Source: Streptomyces broussonetiae (GTDB taxonomy: Bacteria; Actinomycetota; Actinomycetes; Streptomycetales; Streptomycetaceae). From it: a stretch of 64,000 nucleotides of DNA. Location: positions 1,488,001 through 1,552,000 of the forward strand of contig NZ_CP047020.1 of NCBI RefSeq assembly GCF_009796285.1, read 5' to 3'. The position numbers were made by a program, and so were the translations under genes. The notes under the pieces were generated by a model, which was given only the letters and a program-made list of their open reading frames with translations, ran no database searches and was not told where the DNA came from. Below are positions 25,317 through 34,388 of the stretch, in pieces (the first letter of the stretch is position 1; each line of letters starts with the position of its first letter).

Positions 25317-26015
25317 ATGAGCGACCTCGGCGCCCTCTCGGTCATCTTCGATCTCGACGGAACGCTCGTGGACAGCGAGCCGAACTACTACGAGGCGAGC
25401 CGGCGGACCCTGGCCGAGCACGGCGTCCCGGACTACTCCTGGGCGGACCACCGCAGCTACGTCGGCGTCAGCACTCTGGAGACGGCGGCCCTGTGGCGCG
25501 AACGCTACGGCCTGAACGTTCCGGCACGGACACTGCTCGCCGAGATGAACCCGCGCTATCTGGACCTCGCCCGCAAACGGACGGTCGTCTACCCGCAGAT
25601 GCGCAAGTTCGTGGAGTTGCTGGCCGCGGAGGGGGTGCCGATGGCGGTCGCGTCGGGGTCGTCCCCGGAGGTGGTCGAGGCGATCCTCGCGGCTACGGGT
25701 CTGGGCCCGTATCTGCGCGCCGCGGTGTCCTCCGAGGAGGTGCCGCACGGCAAGCCCGCTCCCGGCGTCTTCCTGGAGGCTGCCCGGCGGCTCGGCGCGG
25801 CCCCCGCCGACTGCGTGGTCCTGGAGGACGCGGCACCGGGCGCCGCCGCCGCCCGTGCGGCCGGGATGCGGTGCATCGCGATCCCGTACGTGGCGGCCCA
25901 GGCCGACGCGCCCGGCTTCGCCACGGCGGACCTGCTGCTGCGGGGCGGGCAGCGGGAGTTCACGGCGCAGGGGACGTACGCCTGGCTCCGGGACACGGCC
26001 GCCCGCTCGCACTGA
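25317..26015 (+). CDS. HAD-superfamily phosphatase (beta-phosphoglucomutase-like)
   Basis: About 232 residues with all four HAD motifs: I, IFDLDGTLVDSEP (nucleophile Asp12); II, AVASGSSPEVV; III, the Lys in HGKPAPGVFLEAA; IV, CVVLEDAAPGAAAA. The helical cap between motifs I and II is the type found in beta-phosphoglucomutase and phosphoglycolate-phosphatase-like enzymes, so it dephosphorylates or isomerises a small phosphoester. The substrate is unknown. An ATG four codons earlier (25305) is also possible. It closely follows the Lrp-type gene. Confidence 0.9.
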   Translation: MSDLGALSVIFDLDGTLVDSEPNYYEASRRTLAEHGVPDYSWADHRSYVGVSTLETAALWRERYGLNVPARTLLAEMNPRYLDLARKRTVVYPQMRKFVELLAAEGVPMAVASGSSPEVVEAILAATGLGPYLRAAVSSEEVPHGKPAPGVFLEAARRLGAAPADCVVLEDAAPGAAAARAAGMRCIAIPYVAAQADAPGFATADLLLRGGQREFTAQGTYAWLRDTAARSH

Positions 26016-26155
26016 GCACCCCCGTACGGGCCAGTCCGGAAGGCGCTTGCGGTACGGCCGTTCGCGCCGCTCCCCCCGGAGCGCGCCCGCGCTTGTGCCG
26101 TTCACGGGGCAGTCCCCGTGGTGCGTGCGGGGCTGCGACTGCATAGCGTGATCGC

Positions 26156-27619
26156 ATGACCACAGACCAGGCCGGACCGGTCGTCGGCGACCGGCGGTGG
26201 AAGGCGCTCGCCGTCTGTCTGACCGCGGCCTTCATGACGCTGCTGGACACGTCCATCGTGAATGTGGCCCTGCCGTCGGTGGAGCGCGGGCTGCACGCCG
26301 ACGAGGCCGACCTGTCGTGGGTGATGTCCGGCTACGCGCTCACCTTCGGCCTGTCCCTCGTACCGGCCGGGCGGCTCGGGGACATGCGCGGGCGGCGCCG
26401 GACCTTCCTCACCGGACTCGCCCTGTTCACGCTGGCGTCGGCCGCCTGCGGGCTGTCCTCCGGCGCCGCCTGGCTGGTGCTGTTCCGGCTGGTCCAGGGG
26501 GCGTCGGCGGGCCTGATCGCGCCGCAGACCTCGGCGCTGATCCAGCAGATGTTCCAGGGCCCGGAGCGGGCTCGTGCGTTCGGCATGATGGGCAGCACCA
26601 TCGGGATCTCCACGGCGGTCGGTCCGCTCGCGGGCGGCCTGCTGATCCAGTTGGCCGGCGGCCCCGAGGGCTGGCGCTGGGTCTTCTACGTCAACCTGCC
26701 CATCGGGGTGGCCGTCTTCTGCGCGGCACTGCGGCTGCTCCCCCGCTCCCCCGGCTCACCGGGCAGGCGCGAGTGCTTCGACCTGCCGGGCGTCCTGCTG
26801 CTCGGCTCGGGAGTGCTCGCGCTCATGCTGCCGCTGGTACAGAACCAGCAGTGGCACGGGCGGCTGAAGTGGGCGCTGCTCCCGGCAGGCGCCATTCTGC
26901 TGGCCGCGTTCTGGGCGTGGGAACGCCACCAGGAGCGGCGCGGCCGGGCCCCACTGGTCGACCTGGGGCTCTTCGGGCTGCGCTCCTTCACGCTCGGCGC
27001 GCTGCTGAGCCTCGTGTACTTCGCCGGCTTCACGACGCTGTTCTTCGTCTACACGCTGTTCCTCCAGAACAGCATGGGGTACAGCGCGCTCGAGGCGGGC
27101 CTGTCGTCCATGCCGTTCGCGCTGGGGGCGGCGCTGGGTGCCGCCGCCGGTGGCCGGCTGGTGCTGCGGTTCGGGCGCCGGACGGTCCTTGCCGGACTGA
27201 GTACGGTGGCGGTCGGGATGCTCGGTGTCGTCACGGCCGTGCAGTTCGTGCCGGGGCGGGCCGTGGCCTGGGGAGTCGGGGTGCCGCTGCTCGTCGCCGG
27301 ATTCGGCTCGGGCCTGACCATCTCCCCGAACACCACGCTCACCCTGTCCCGCGTCCCGGTGGGGCGGGGAGGGGCGGCGGGCGGGGTGCTGCAGACCGGT
27401 CAGCGCATCGGCTCGGCGGCCGGTGTCGCGGTCGTCGGCTCGGTGTACTTCGCGCACCTGGCCCACCGCGGCAGCCCCTCCACCGCACTCCAGCTCGGCC
27501 TGCTCACCTCCGTGGGGATCATCCTGCTGGCCCTGCTGCTGGCCTACGCCGACCTGCGGGAACGGCGTGTGCGTCCGGAGGCCGGGAGGAGTCCGGAAGC
27601 GGCTCGGCAGGGGTCGTAG
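26156..27619 (+). CDS. MFS drug-efflux transporter, 14-TM (DHA2/EmrB type)
   Basis: A 487-residue membrane protein with about 14 helices. The first helix carries LLDTSIVNVALPSVE, the DHA2 motif D1. GRLGDMRGRRRTF is the loop 2-3 motif A, and GSTIGISTAVGPLAGGLL resembles motif C of antiporters. The C-terminal half includes PVGRGGAAGGVLQTGQRIGS. Such proteins expel antibiotics or dyes in exchange for protons. There is no TetR or MarR gene directly beside it, so its control is not evident. An Arg-rich cytoplasmic tail ends the protein. Confidence 0.93.
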   Translation: MTTDQAGPVVGDRRWKALAVCLTAAFMTLLDTSIVNVALPSVERGLHADEADLSWVMSGYALTFGLSLVPAGRLGDMRGRRRTFLTGLALFTLASAACGLSSGAAWLVLFRLVQGASAGLIAPQTSALIQQMFQGPERARAFGMMGSTIGISTAVGPLAGGLLIQLAGGPEGWRWVFYVNLPIGVAVFCAALRLLPRSPGSPGRRECFDLPGVLLLGSGVLALMLPLVQNQQWHGRLKWALLPAGAILLAAFWAWERHQERRGRAPLVDLGLFGLRSFTLGALLSLVYFAGFTTLFFVYTLFLQNSMGYSALEAGLSSMPFALGAALGAAAGGRLVLRFGRRTVLAGLSTVAVGMLGVVTAVQFVPGRAVAWGVGVPLLVAGFGSGLTISPNTTLTLSRVPVGRGGAAGGVLQTGQRIGSAAGVAVVGSVYFAHLAHRGSPSTALQLGLLTSVGIILLALLLAYADLRERRVRPEAGRSPEAARQGS

Positions 27620-27702
27620 AACGCGGCAGGGATCGGCGGAGACGGGCGCCGGCCGACGGGCGGTACAGCTGACGAGCCCTGTCTCGGCCGCCGCCCCCGG
27701 CC

Positions 27703-28476
27703 TCAGGACCTGCGGCGCGGCTTGCCCCGCTTGGGCGTGGGCTTGCTCCCTGCCGTGCGGGCGCGCGGGGTACGGCCCGCCGACTTCGCCGGCGGCTTCT
27801 GACGGCTGCCCGTGTCCTCGGAGCGCTTGCGCTTCTGGTCGGCCGCAGAGGTGGCCGCGGGCCTGGTACGGCCACGGGTGCTGTTCGCGGTGCGGCCGCG
27901 GACGATGCCGATGAAGTCCTCCACCAGGTCGGTGGTGGCCTCCTCCGGCCAGGACAGGGCGATGCTCGACTGGGGGGCGTCGGTGACCGTTCGGTAGGTG
28001 AGGTCCTTGCGGTGGTACAGCCGGGCCAGGGACTGCGGGACGATCAGCACGCCGACGTTCGCGGCGACCAGCTCGATCGCGTCCGGTGTCGTCGCGGGCC
28101 GCTCGAAGGCGGGCTCGCCGGGCGGGCCGTCCCAGTCGAAGACGTCGTCCAGCGGGTGAAAGACCACCTCGTCGGCGAGGTCGGCGAGGGTGACCTCCTC
28201 CACGGCGGTGATCAGGTGGTCCTTGGGTACGACGACCACCGTGGTCTCGGTGTAGAGGGGGATCGCACTGAAGAACGAGCGGTCGACGGGGAGCCGTACG
28301 AGGCCCGCGTCGGCCTCGCCCGCGCGCAGCGCCTCGGGCGCCTGGGCGGCCGTGAGCTGGACGAGGGCGAGCGGGATGTCCGGCAGGCGCTCGTTCCAGG
28401 TCTTCACCCATTTGGCGGGCGTCACTCCGGGGACGTACGCGAGCCGGAACGACGGTGATTCCTCCGAGCCTGTCAC
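27703..28476 (-). CDS. LysR-type effector-binding domain protein lacking a DNA-binding domain
   Basis: 257 residues. Residues about 8-185 form a LysR substrate-binding fold (FRLAYVPGVTPAKWVKTW, EADAGLVRLPVDRSFFSAIP, IELVAANVGVLIVPQSLARL), but the N-terminal helix-turn-helix of LysR proteins is missing. Instead there is a lysine/arginine-rich tail (residues about 190-257, ending TPKRGKPRRRS) that could bind nucleic acid. The gene is divergent from DUF5997, a pairing I recall as conserved in actinobacteria. It may be a ligand-sensing protein acting with a partner rather than a stand-alone regulator. Start GTG 28476. Confidence 0.82.
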   Translation of the reverse strand: MTGSEESPSFRLAYVPGVTPAKWVKTWNERLPDIPLALVQLTAAQAPEALRAGEADAGLVRLPVDRSFFSAIPLYTETTVVVVPKDHLITAVEEVTLADLADEVVFHPLDDVFDWDGPPGEPAFERPATTPDAIELVAANVGVLIVPQSLARLYHRKDLTYRTVTDAPQSSIALSWPEEATTDLVEDFIGIVRGRTANSTRGRTRPAATSAADQKRKRSEDTGSRQKPPAKSAGRTPRARTAGSKPTPKRGKPRRRS

Positions 28477-28534
28477 CAGGCCAGGTTACCGGCCGTGGTC
28501 GGCACCCCGGCACATGGCCGATACCCTTGACCTC

Positions 28535-28936
28535 ATGAGTTCGCAGCAGAGCACCCAGACGATGAAGCCCGCGACCGCGGCGAAGAAGCTGGGTGTGTAC
28601 CTCCCCGCCACCCCCGCCTCGTTCCAGGAGGGCGTCGTCACACGCGCCGAGCTGAACGAGCTGCAGGCGAACCCGCCGCAGTGGCTGAGCGAACTGCTTC
28701 GCAACGGCCCCCACCCGCGTCCGGTGGTCGCCGCGAAGCTCGGCGTGTCCATCGCCGGGCTCGCACGCGGCGGGGTCACCGAGCCGCTGACCACCGAGCA
28801 GATCGAGGCGCTCAAGCAGGAGCGGCCCGAGTGGCTGGAGAAGGAGCGCGCCACCCAGGCCGAGGTCCGCAAGGAGGCCGTGCGGATCAAGAACCTGCAG
28901 AAGGAGAAGGAGGCCCGGGCCGCCGGGCGCGACTGA
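28535..28936 (+). CDS. DUF5997 family protein
   Basis: About 133 residues. The core TMKPATAAKKLGVYLPATP and FQEGVVTRAELNELQANPP is typical of actinobacterial DUF5997 proteins. A middle segment (LGVSIAGLARGGVTEPLTTE) looks like a small HTH-type helix pair. The C-terminus is a highly charged helix, probably a coiled coil (ATQAEVRKEAVRIKNLQKEK). The function is unknown. It is divergent from the LysR-effector-domain gene with about 58 bases between, so both may share a control region and possibly a complex: one protein with a ligand pocket, the other with HTH-like helices. Confidence 0.82.
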   Translation: MSSQQSTQTMKPATAAKKLGVYLPATPASFQEGVVTRAELNELQANPPQWLSELLRNGPHPRPVVAAKLGVSIAGLARGGVTEPLTTEQIEALKQERPEWLEKERATQAEVRKEAVRIKNLQKEKEARAAGRD

Positions 28937-29027
28937 CCCCTTCCGCCAAGACCGTTTCTCCGCACCACCCTTCGGGGCGGTGCCGGACGCGTGGTGGGCG
29001 CGGCGTACCGGACCGTCCCGGCGGTGA

Positions 29028-29489
29028 CGACGTCGTACTGCGGCCGGCCGGGGCCAGGGCGCGCACCTGGGCGGCCAGGGTTACGTTGTCGATGAGGACG
29101 GGCATGTGACGGCCACGGGAGTGGGTCTCGTACTGCCGTCCCGGTTCCTCGAACCGTTCGCAGACGTGGGCGTCGCTGCCCAGCAGAGCCCACAGGATCG
29201 AGGCGAGGGCCTGCGAGGTCTCGGCGGGTCCCATGGCGGCACCGACGGCGGACTCGTCGCGCGGGGCGGCCCGGTCGACGGAGAACAGGCCGTCGGGGAA
29301 GCGGTCGCGTTCCTTGTCCGCCCAGCGGCAGGCGATCGCGGTCCTGCCCACGCCGGGCAGCCCGGCGAGCGCGACCCGGCCGGGTTCGCCGCACACCGTG
29401 TCGAGCCGGTCGAGTTCGGCCCCCCGGTTGCTGAACGTGCCGGTCGGGGCAAGCAGACGGTCGGGCTGGGCGCCGGGCGGCACCGGCAC
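29028..29489 (-). pseudogene. NB-ARC (AfsR-like) ATPase remnant
   Basis: On the minus strand a frame reads FSNRGAELDRLDTV, then VALAGLPGVGRTAIACRWAD, SQALASILWALLGSDAHV and MPVLIDNVTLAAQVRALAPA. These match the successive parts of Streptomyces STAND regulators: the 'fvGRe.El..L' linker, the Walker A loop, the helical segment and the Walker B strand with the 'aqVrpLlP' helix. The Walker lysine is replaced by Arg (GVGRT), the segment is internally shortened, and neither the N-terminal DNA-binding domain nor the C-terminal TPR repeats are present. It is a decayed fragment. The rest of 28937-29785 holds no gene I can support. Confidence 0.55.
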
Positions 29490-29785
29490 GGCACATCTGC
29501 GGCCAGGTCTCCGAGACCGCCGAGGTGATCACCGCCGTGGCCCGCCCGCCCGGCGAACGTCCCCCACTCGGCTTCCACCAAGCCCCCTTCACGTCGTCCG
29601 GCAGCGCCTGGGTGGGCGGGAACCACGGTGGAAGGATCTTCGGCGGATTCCCGGTCGGCGTCGCCGGGTCGGCCCAGGAAGCTCAGTGCGTCGCATACCG
29701 GGGTGGCCTGACGCGAGGGCCTCGGTGTGGAGCCACGGGCTCGCCGTCGTTCGCCCGGGTGATTCACGGCCCCGGGTCCACCCGG

Positions 29786-30631
29786 TCAGCTCTCCTTCGG
29801 CGGTGGGGACGGTTGGGGGGCGCGGGGCGCGGAGTCGGGGAGGAAGAAGTCCAGGAGGGCTTCGCGGACGGGGTGGTGCTGGCGGGGCTGGACCGACGCC
29901 GCGAGGTCCTGCGCGCGTGGCTGGGGTCCTGGATCGGCCGCAGTGGGCGGCTGCTCCGGCGTCATGGACGGGGATCGCCCCGACGGCGGAGTCAGGAGCG
30001 CCTCTTCGGCAGCCGGGGTGGAGGGGGAGGCGATCGGCGTGGACAGCAGTTCCCGGACGATCTCCTCGGCGCGCTCGTGGCGCGGGCGCATGTCGGAGAC
30101 GGACAGGCCGTAGGGGGCCAGGACGCGCGGGAGGAGGGAGTCCTCCCACTGCGCGATGCGGCGCGGGCCCGGGCAGGACTTGGGGACGGGAGTCCAGGGC
30201 CCCGGCGAGCCGAGGAGCGTGTGATGGGCCAGGCCGGGGTCGGCGGGGGTCCGGCAGGCGCGGCCGGCGATGGCGGGGTGGGTGCGCATGAGCCACCAGT
30301 GGAGGCGGATCAGGGCGTCCAGCTGGGCGTCCGTCCAGGGCTCGGAGACGTGCCCCTCCGTCGTGATGGACACCGCGCCGGTGCCGTCGGAGCGGAGGTT
30401 GGCAAGGTATGCGGAGTCGGCAGGGGTGGACGTGTCCAGCCACTGAATGATCGTTCCGGCGGTGGACACACCGAAATGACTCCGGCCGCGGGCTCCGGAC
30501 CGACGGAAGCGGACGTCCGCGGCGGTGAGGCTGGCGTTCGCCGTGTGGACGATGATCTGGGTCGGCTGGAGGGGTGAAGGCGGCTCGGGCCGGGCTAGGA
30601 GCCGGACCGAGGCGAAGGGGCACAGGGGCAC
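29786..30631 (-). CDS. CIS-cluster AmpD-like amidase/PGRP-fold protein
   Basis: About 281 residues, last gene of the CIS operon. Residues about 20-190 resemble the Amidase_2/peptidoglycan-recognition fold: QIIVHTANAS with the first zinc His, RSHFGVSTAGTIIQWLDTS matching the AmpD 'sHy.id.dGtiyqlv' strand pair, AHHTLLG with the second His, and KSCPGPRRI with the Cys ligand. All three zinc ligands are therefore retained and cell-wall amidase activity is possible. The C-terminal 80 residues are Pro/Ala-rich and disordered. GTG 30631 has GGAG in good position and lies 11 bases after the DUF6519 stop. It could be a particle-borne wall-degrading enzyme or a wall-binding anchor. Confidence 0.75.
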   Translation of the reverse strand: MPLCPFASVRLLARPEPPSPLQPTQIIVHTANASLTAADVRFRRSGARGRSHFGVSTAGTIIQWLDTSTPADSAYLANLRSDGTGAVSITTEGHVSEPWTDAQLDALIRLHWWLMRTHPAIAGRACRTPADPGLAHHTLLGSPGPWTPVPKSCPGPRRIAQWEDSLLPRVLAPYGLSVSDMRPRHERAEEIVRELLSTPIASPSTPAAEEALLTPPSGRSPSMTPEQPPTAADPGPQPRAQDLAASVQPRQHHPVREALLDFFLPDSAPRAPQPSPPPKES

Positions 30632-30642
30632 GTCAGTTCTCC

Positions 30643-32112
30643 TCAGTTCTCCGGGGAGTCCGCGTTCGCGTCCGAGAGCGCCATGGCCAGGGGGTGGAAG
30701 ACGCGGCGGAGGTCGGAGTGGGAGTTCTCGCCGGTGATCCAGGCCAGCGGCGCGTAGTGGACGTCGATGCCGAGGGGGAGTTGGAGGAGGGGGTCGCCGG
30801 CGGCATTGGCCGGCCACTCCACGGCGCCGGTGACGGTGCGGGTCGGGACCAGCCAGAAGTCGCCACTGCGATAGGAGCCGCCGGGGTTGAAGTAGACCTG
30901 GAGGCCGTCCTCCAGGTCCAGCCAGGTGCCCTCCTCGACGGGCAGGGCGCCGCCGTCGGTGCGCGGACGCCGGCCAGGGGTCCCCGTGGAGGCGTGGTCC
31001 CAGCGGCGCAGGAAGGGGTGACGCTCGGGCAGCGCGCCGATGCCGGGGAGCGGCTCGGCGGAGAGGCGGACCCGGCGGCCGGGGAGGTCGATCTCCTCGA
31101 CGCTCAGCAGCGGCGCCGGCTCACCACGGCTGGTGTAGGCGGAGTCGCAGACCTCGACGCGGTCGCCGACGTCCAGGGTGAGCTTGTCGTCGTCGCCGAG
31201 GGTGGACAACGCGACCCAGGTGCCGTCGAGTTCGGCGATCGGGAAGACGACGCTTCCGTTCTCCCTGGACCACTTGAAGGTCGCGCCGCGCTCGGCCGTT
31301 CCGCCCTGGTGGATCTCGATGCGGTAGAGCTGGTTCTCCGGGCCGCGGTAGCGCGCGTCGGGCCGGACCAGGCAGGGCTCGTCCGCGGCTCCCTCCGGCC
31401 GCTCGGCGCGGGCGGCGAGGCGGGCGGTGGAGCGCTGGGCGGTGACCCAGTTCTCGAAGGCGGCGCGGACGGTGCCCGGTCCCCCGTCACCGACATCCAA
31501 GTCCTGGGCGGGGAGGGCGAGTACCTGCCAGACGGTCTTGACACGGGCGGCCGTGTCCGGCATGGCGGCGCCGAGCGCGACCTCGCGGATCCCGGGGTCC
31601 TCGACGGCGGTGACACTGCGGTCCCAGACCTTGAGGTAGGCCAGGAAGGGGAAGGTGGAAGGGAGTTGGTCGCCCTGCAGTTCGGGGTCGCGGTAGGCGT
31701 CGGGCTGGTTCCAGTAGGTCCAGGTGGCGGTGGTGGGGGACGGGGTGACGCCGTCGCTGTCCGCGCCGTCGCCGTCCATCGGCAGCAGTCCGCTGTTGGG
31801 AACGGCCGGGGCCGGCTGGGGACGGGTCGCGTCGAGCTGGATGCCGTCGACGTAGTAGCGGCCGCCGCCGATGGTGAGGTCGTCCTCGTGGGTGCCTTTG
31901 ACGTAGGCGATCTCGAAGCCGGGGCCCTCGTGGGGCAGCCCGGGTCCCCCGTCGGGGCCGATCAGGTCACGGGCCAGGGCGCGGGAGCGAAACAGCTCGA
32001 TCGCCGCCTGCTCGTTGGCGTCGGCGTCCAGTTGGACGCGGCCCTGCTGAGCGAGCACCGCGGAGTAGTGCTTGCCGGGCTGGTAGGTCAGGCGCGAGAA
32101 GTCGCCGTACAT
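30643..32112 (-). CDS. DUF6519 domain CIS/phage-tail-associated protein
   Basis: About 489 residues. It opens with MYGDFSRLTYQPGKHYSAVL followed by QQGRVQLDADANEQAAI, the signature of DUF6519, found in contractile injection and tail-like clusters. The rest is mostly beta-strand sequence with Gly/Asp turns (for example GATFKWSRENGSVVFPI), suggesting a large structural domain at the baseplate periphery. Its biochemical role is unknown. ATG 32112 is supported by GAGGGGGACC just before it. The 77-base gap to the previous gene is the largest in the downstream half of the operon. With no recognisable tail fibre in the cluster, this protein or its upstream neighbour may fill a peripheral or target-contacting role (inference). 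Confidence 0.8.
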   Translation of the reverse strand: MYGDFSRLTYQPGKHYSAVLAQQGRVQLDADANEQAAIELFRSRALARDLIGPDGGPGLPHEGPGFEIAYVKGTHEDDLTIGGGRYYVDGIQLDATRPQPAPAVPNSGLLPMDGDGADSDGVTPSPTTATWTYWNQPDAYRDPELQGDQLPSTFPFLAYLKVWDRSVTAVEDPGIREVALGAAMPDTAARVKTVWQVLALPAQDLDVGDGGPGTVRAAFENWVTAQRSTARLAARAERPEGAADEPCLVRPDARYRGPENQLYRIEIHQGGTAERGATFKWSRENGSVVFPIAELDGTWVALSTLGDDDKLTLDVGDRVEVCDSAYTSRGEPAPLLSVEEIDLPGRRVRLSAEPLPGIGALPERHPFLRRWDHASTGTPGRRPRTDGGALPVEEGTWLDLEDGLQVYFNPGGSYRSGDFWLVPTRTVTGAVEWPANAAGDPLLQLPLGIDVHYAPLAWITGENSHSDLRRVFHPLAMALSDANADSPEN

Positions 32113-32189
32113 GGTCCCCCTCAACTTTCCTGTGCTGGTGCGCCGATGGGTGGTCTGCGTCTGTGTCCGGGTCTGGGGATGGACGGGCG

Positions 32190-34388
32190 TCAGGTCACGA
32201 AGAAGACGCCCGCGTCGGTGCCGGCCGGGGCGAACTCCGTCAGGCGCGCGAGGAGGTTGTCCGTGCGTTGTGGCTGGAAGAGGTCGTGGAAGGCGCCCTG
32301 CTCGGAGCGGTCGGCGGCGCCCCGGGCGATCTCCGGGGCGCAGCCGCGGGCGAGTTGGGCGTAGGCCGGGGTGCCGTAGCGGAGACTGGTGAAGCGCGGG
32401 CGGACCCGGTCGCTCTCGGCGGCGGCCAGTGCGGGCGCGTCCGCGCGGGCCGCGCGGCCGCTCTCGACGAGCTGCTGGACGGCCTCTCGGACCAGGTCCG
32501 GCTGGCAGCGGTAGCGGAGCGGGGTGCGCGAGCCGGGCGGCACGTAGCTGAAGCGGAGGCAGCCGACGGAGCGGCGGGCGACGTTCATCCGACCGGTGAA
32601 GATGCAGTCCTCGGCGGTCTCGACGGCGTGCGTGTGCACCTCGCCGATCACGGTGGTGCGGTGGGCGTGCAGGACCGCGTGGGCGTGACGGCAGTCGGGG
32701 GCGGAGAGCGCCTCGAGGTCAAAGGCGGTGGCGTCCAGGACGCTGTCCGCGATGTGGATCGGCAGCGGGTCGTCGTCGACCTCGTCGCCGACGACCCGGA
32801 TGGTGCCGAGGATCGACCGCTCGATCTGGACGCAGGCCGTGGTGCGGTCGAGGACCAGGCTGGGCTCCTCGGGCGAGTGCGGTGCGCAGTGGTCGGTGAG
32901 CGACCAGCCGGGGATCAGTGTGCAGTGTCGGACGACCAACTCGCCCAGCGGGCCCGTGGCGTTGACGCCGCGGCCGGTGACGAGGAGGCCGTCCAGGACA
33001 ATGCGGCCGCCCCGGACGTCGCCCGAAGGGCCGCCCGTGCCCCGGACGTTGAGGGCGTCGGGGCGGTTGCTGTACCAGTCGAGCAGGCGGATCACCGGGC
33101 GGGTGCCCTCGGCGGCGCGCAGTTCGAGGCGGTCCTCGGGGTCAAGGGCGAAGTCCAGCTGCTCCTGGTAGGCACCGTTGTGGGTGATCTGGATGATCGC
33201 CTCGGGGCCGGCCGACCCCGCGGCCTTGTCGGTGCGCCACTGCTCGTAGGCGTCGGTGATCCGCTCGAAGCGGCGGCCGGGGCCGACCCGGTAGACGGCG
33301 GCCTCGGGTGGATCGACCCGGTCACGCGGGTACTGGCCGCCGCCCATGTCGTCGCAGAACGCGTAGTGATAGCTGACCCAGACGCCGCGCGTGGGCGCCG
33401 AGCGGGCACCGAAGGCGATCCGCCCCAGCTCGGGGTCCACGGCGACCTGGCCGTACCTGGGCCGGTAGTGCCAGCCGGAGAGGTCGGCGACCACGATGTC
33501 GGAGAGTGGGATGGGGGTGAACTCGTCGTCGCGCCAGATGGCGAAGCTCCTGCCCGGCCCGTAGAAGTCGCTCAGCCGGTCACTGAGTTGACGTCGTGTG
33601 ATGTAGCCCGGGACGTTGTCGATGGTGGCGATGTGCGTCGTCGAGGGCTCCGGCTCGGGGAGGGTGACGAGCGGGGTGTCGTTGCCGAGGATGGAGAAGG
33701 TGTAGTGGTTGCGGGCCCGGTCGAGGCAGTAGGCCGGGCCGCGGGAGATCGCGTACGGCTTGAGGCGCCAGACGAAGAGGCCGACTCCGCCCGGGGTGAG
33801 CCCGCCCTGGCGGCGGGTGGAGGCGGCACGGCGTACGTCGGCAGTGCGGGCCGAGGTCTCGAAGGGGCTGCCCAGCAGGTCGAGGGCGGCGCCGTCGCGG
33901 AGGTCGGCGAGGCGGCCACGGCGCAGGCGGCGGCGGTCGGCCGACGTCTCGTCGGCCCGGAGGAGGCGCACCGGCTGGGTGGTGGCCAGGAGCCGGGAGA
34001 ACTCCACCGCGCGGGCCGGCCAGTCGGCGGTGGCCGCGCAGATCTCCTCCAGCACGGACAGCGTCCCCTTGCGGCGGCGGTTGGCGACCGTGTCGGCCAC
34101 GTCGCGGCGCGGGGCGAGGCGGGTGGCAAGGCCCGGGTCGGTGCTCAAGGTGCCCTGGTAGCCGGGGAGGACCTGGTAGCCGACGAGGTCGCCCAGGTAG
34201 GGCAGGACCCAGTCGGCGGCGGTCTCCACGAACCAGTCGTCGTACTGCTGCTCGACGGTGGTGCGGATCAGGTCGAGTTGCTCGGAGATGACCGCGAGCA
34301 GCGCCCGCAGCGGCTCGCCGGACTGGGCGTCGCGGATGCGGTACCAGTCCGGGAGCAGGTCGAGCAGGCCGTCGGGGTCCCGGCTCAT
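32190..34388 (-). CDS. gpI-like tail/baseplate protein of the CIS
   Basis: 732 residues. The first 200 residues resemble the gpI-type tail protein seen in P2-like baseplates and CIS clusters (LLPDWYRIRDAQSGEPLRAL, ISEQLDLIRTTVEQQYDDWF, WVLPYLGDLVGYQVLPG). The remainder contains repeated short beta-strands (GRIVLDGLLVTGRGVNATGP, LVVRHCTLIPGWSL, CVQIERSILGTIRVV) with the spacing of a right-handed beta-helix, a fold common in carbohydrate-binding tail spikes. It therefore may join a baseplate-wedge adaptor to a receptor-like domain. The ATG overlaps the stop of the Cis12 gene by four bases. Confidence 0.8.
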   Translation of the reverse strand: MSRDPDGLLDLLPDWYRIRDAQSGEPLRALLAVISEQLDLIRTTVEQQYDDWFVETAADWVLPYLGDLVGYQVLPGYQGTLSTDPGLATRLAPRRDVADTVANRRRKGTLSVLEEICAATADWPARAVEFSRLLATTQPVRLLRADETSADRRRLRRGRLADLRDGAALDLLGSPFETSARTADVRRAASTRRQGGLTPGGVGLFVWRLKPYAISRGPAYCLDRARNHYTFSILGNDTPLVTLPEPEPSTTHIATIDNVPGYITRRQLSDRLSDFYGPGRSFAIWRDDEFTPIPLSDIVVADLSGWHYRPRYGQVAVDPELGRIAFGARSAPTRGVWVSYHYAFCDDMGGGQYPRDRVDPPEAAVYRVGPGRRFERITDAYEQWRTDKAAGSAGPEAIIQITHNGAYQEQLDFALDPEDRLELRAAEGTRPVIRLLDWYSNRPDALNVRGTGGPSGDVRGGRIVLDGLLVTGRGVNATGPLGELVVRHCTLIPGWSLTDHCAPHSPEEPSLVLDRTTACVQIERSILGTIRVVGDEVDDDPLPIHIADSVLDATAFDLEALSAPDCRHAHAVLHAHRTTVIGEVHTHAVETAEDCIFTGRMNVARRSVGCLRFSYVPPGSRTPLRYRCQPDLVREAVQQLVESGRAARADAPALAAAESDRVRPRFTSLRYGTPAYAQLARGCAPEIARGAADRSEQGAFHDLFQPQRTDNLLARLTEFAPAGTDAGVFFVT

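Noticed and set aside
29772..29785. Terminator for the CIS operon (CCGGG-TCCA-CCCGG)
   Set aside because: The stem is only five bases, it abuts the stop codon, and no T-run follows on the minus strand.
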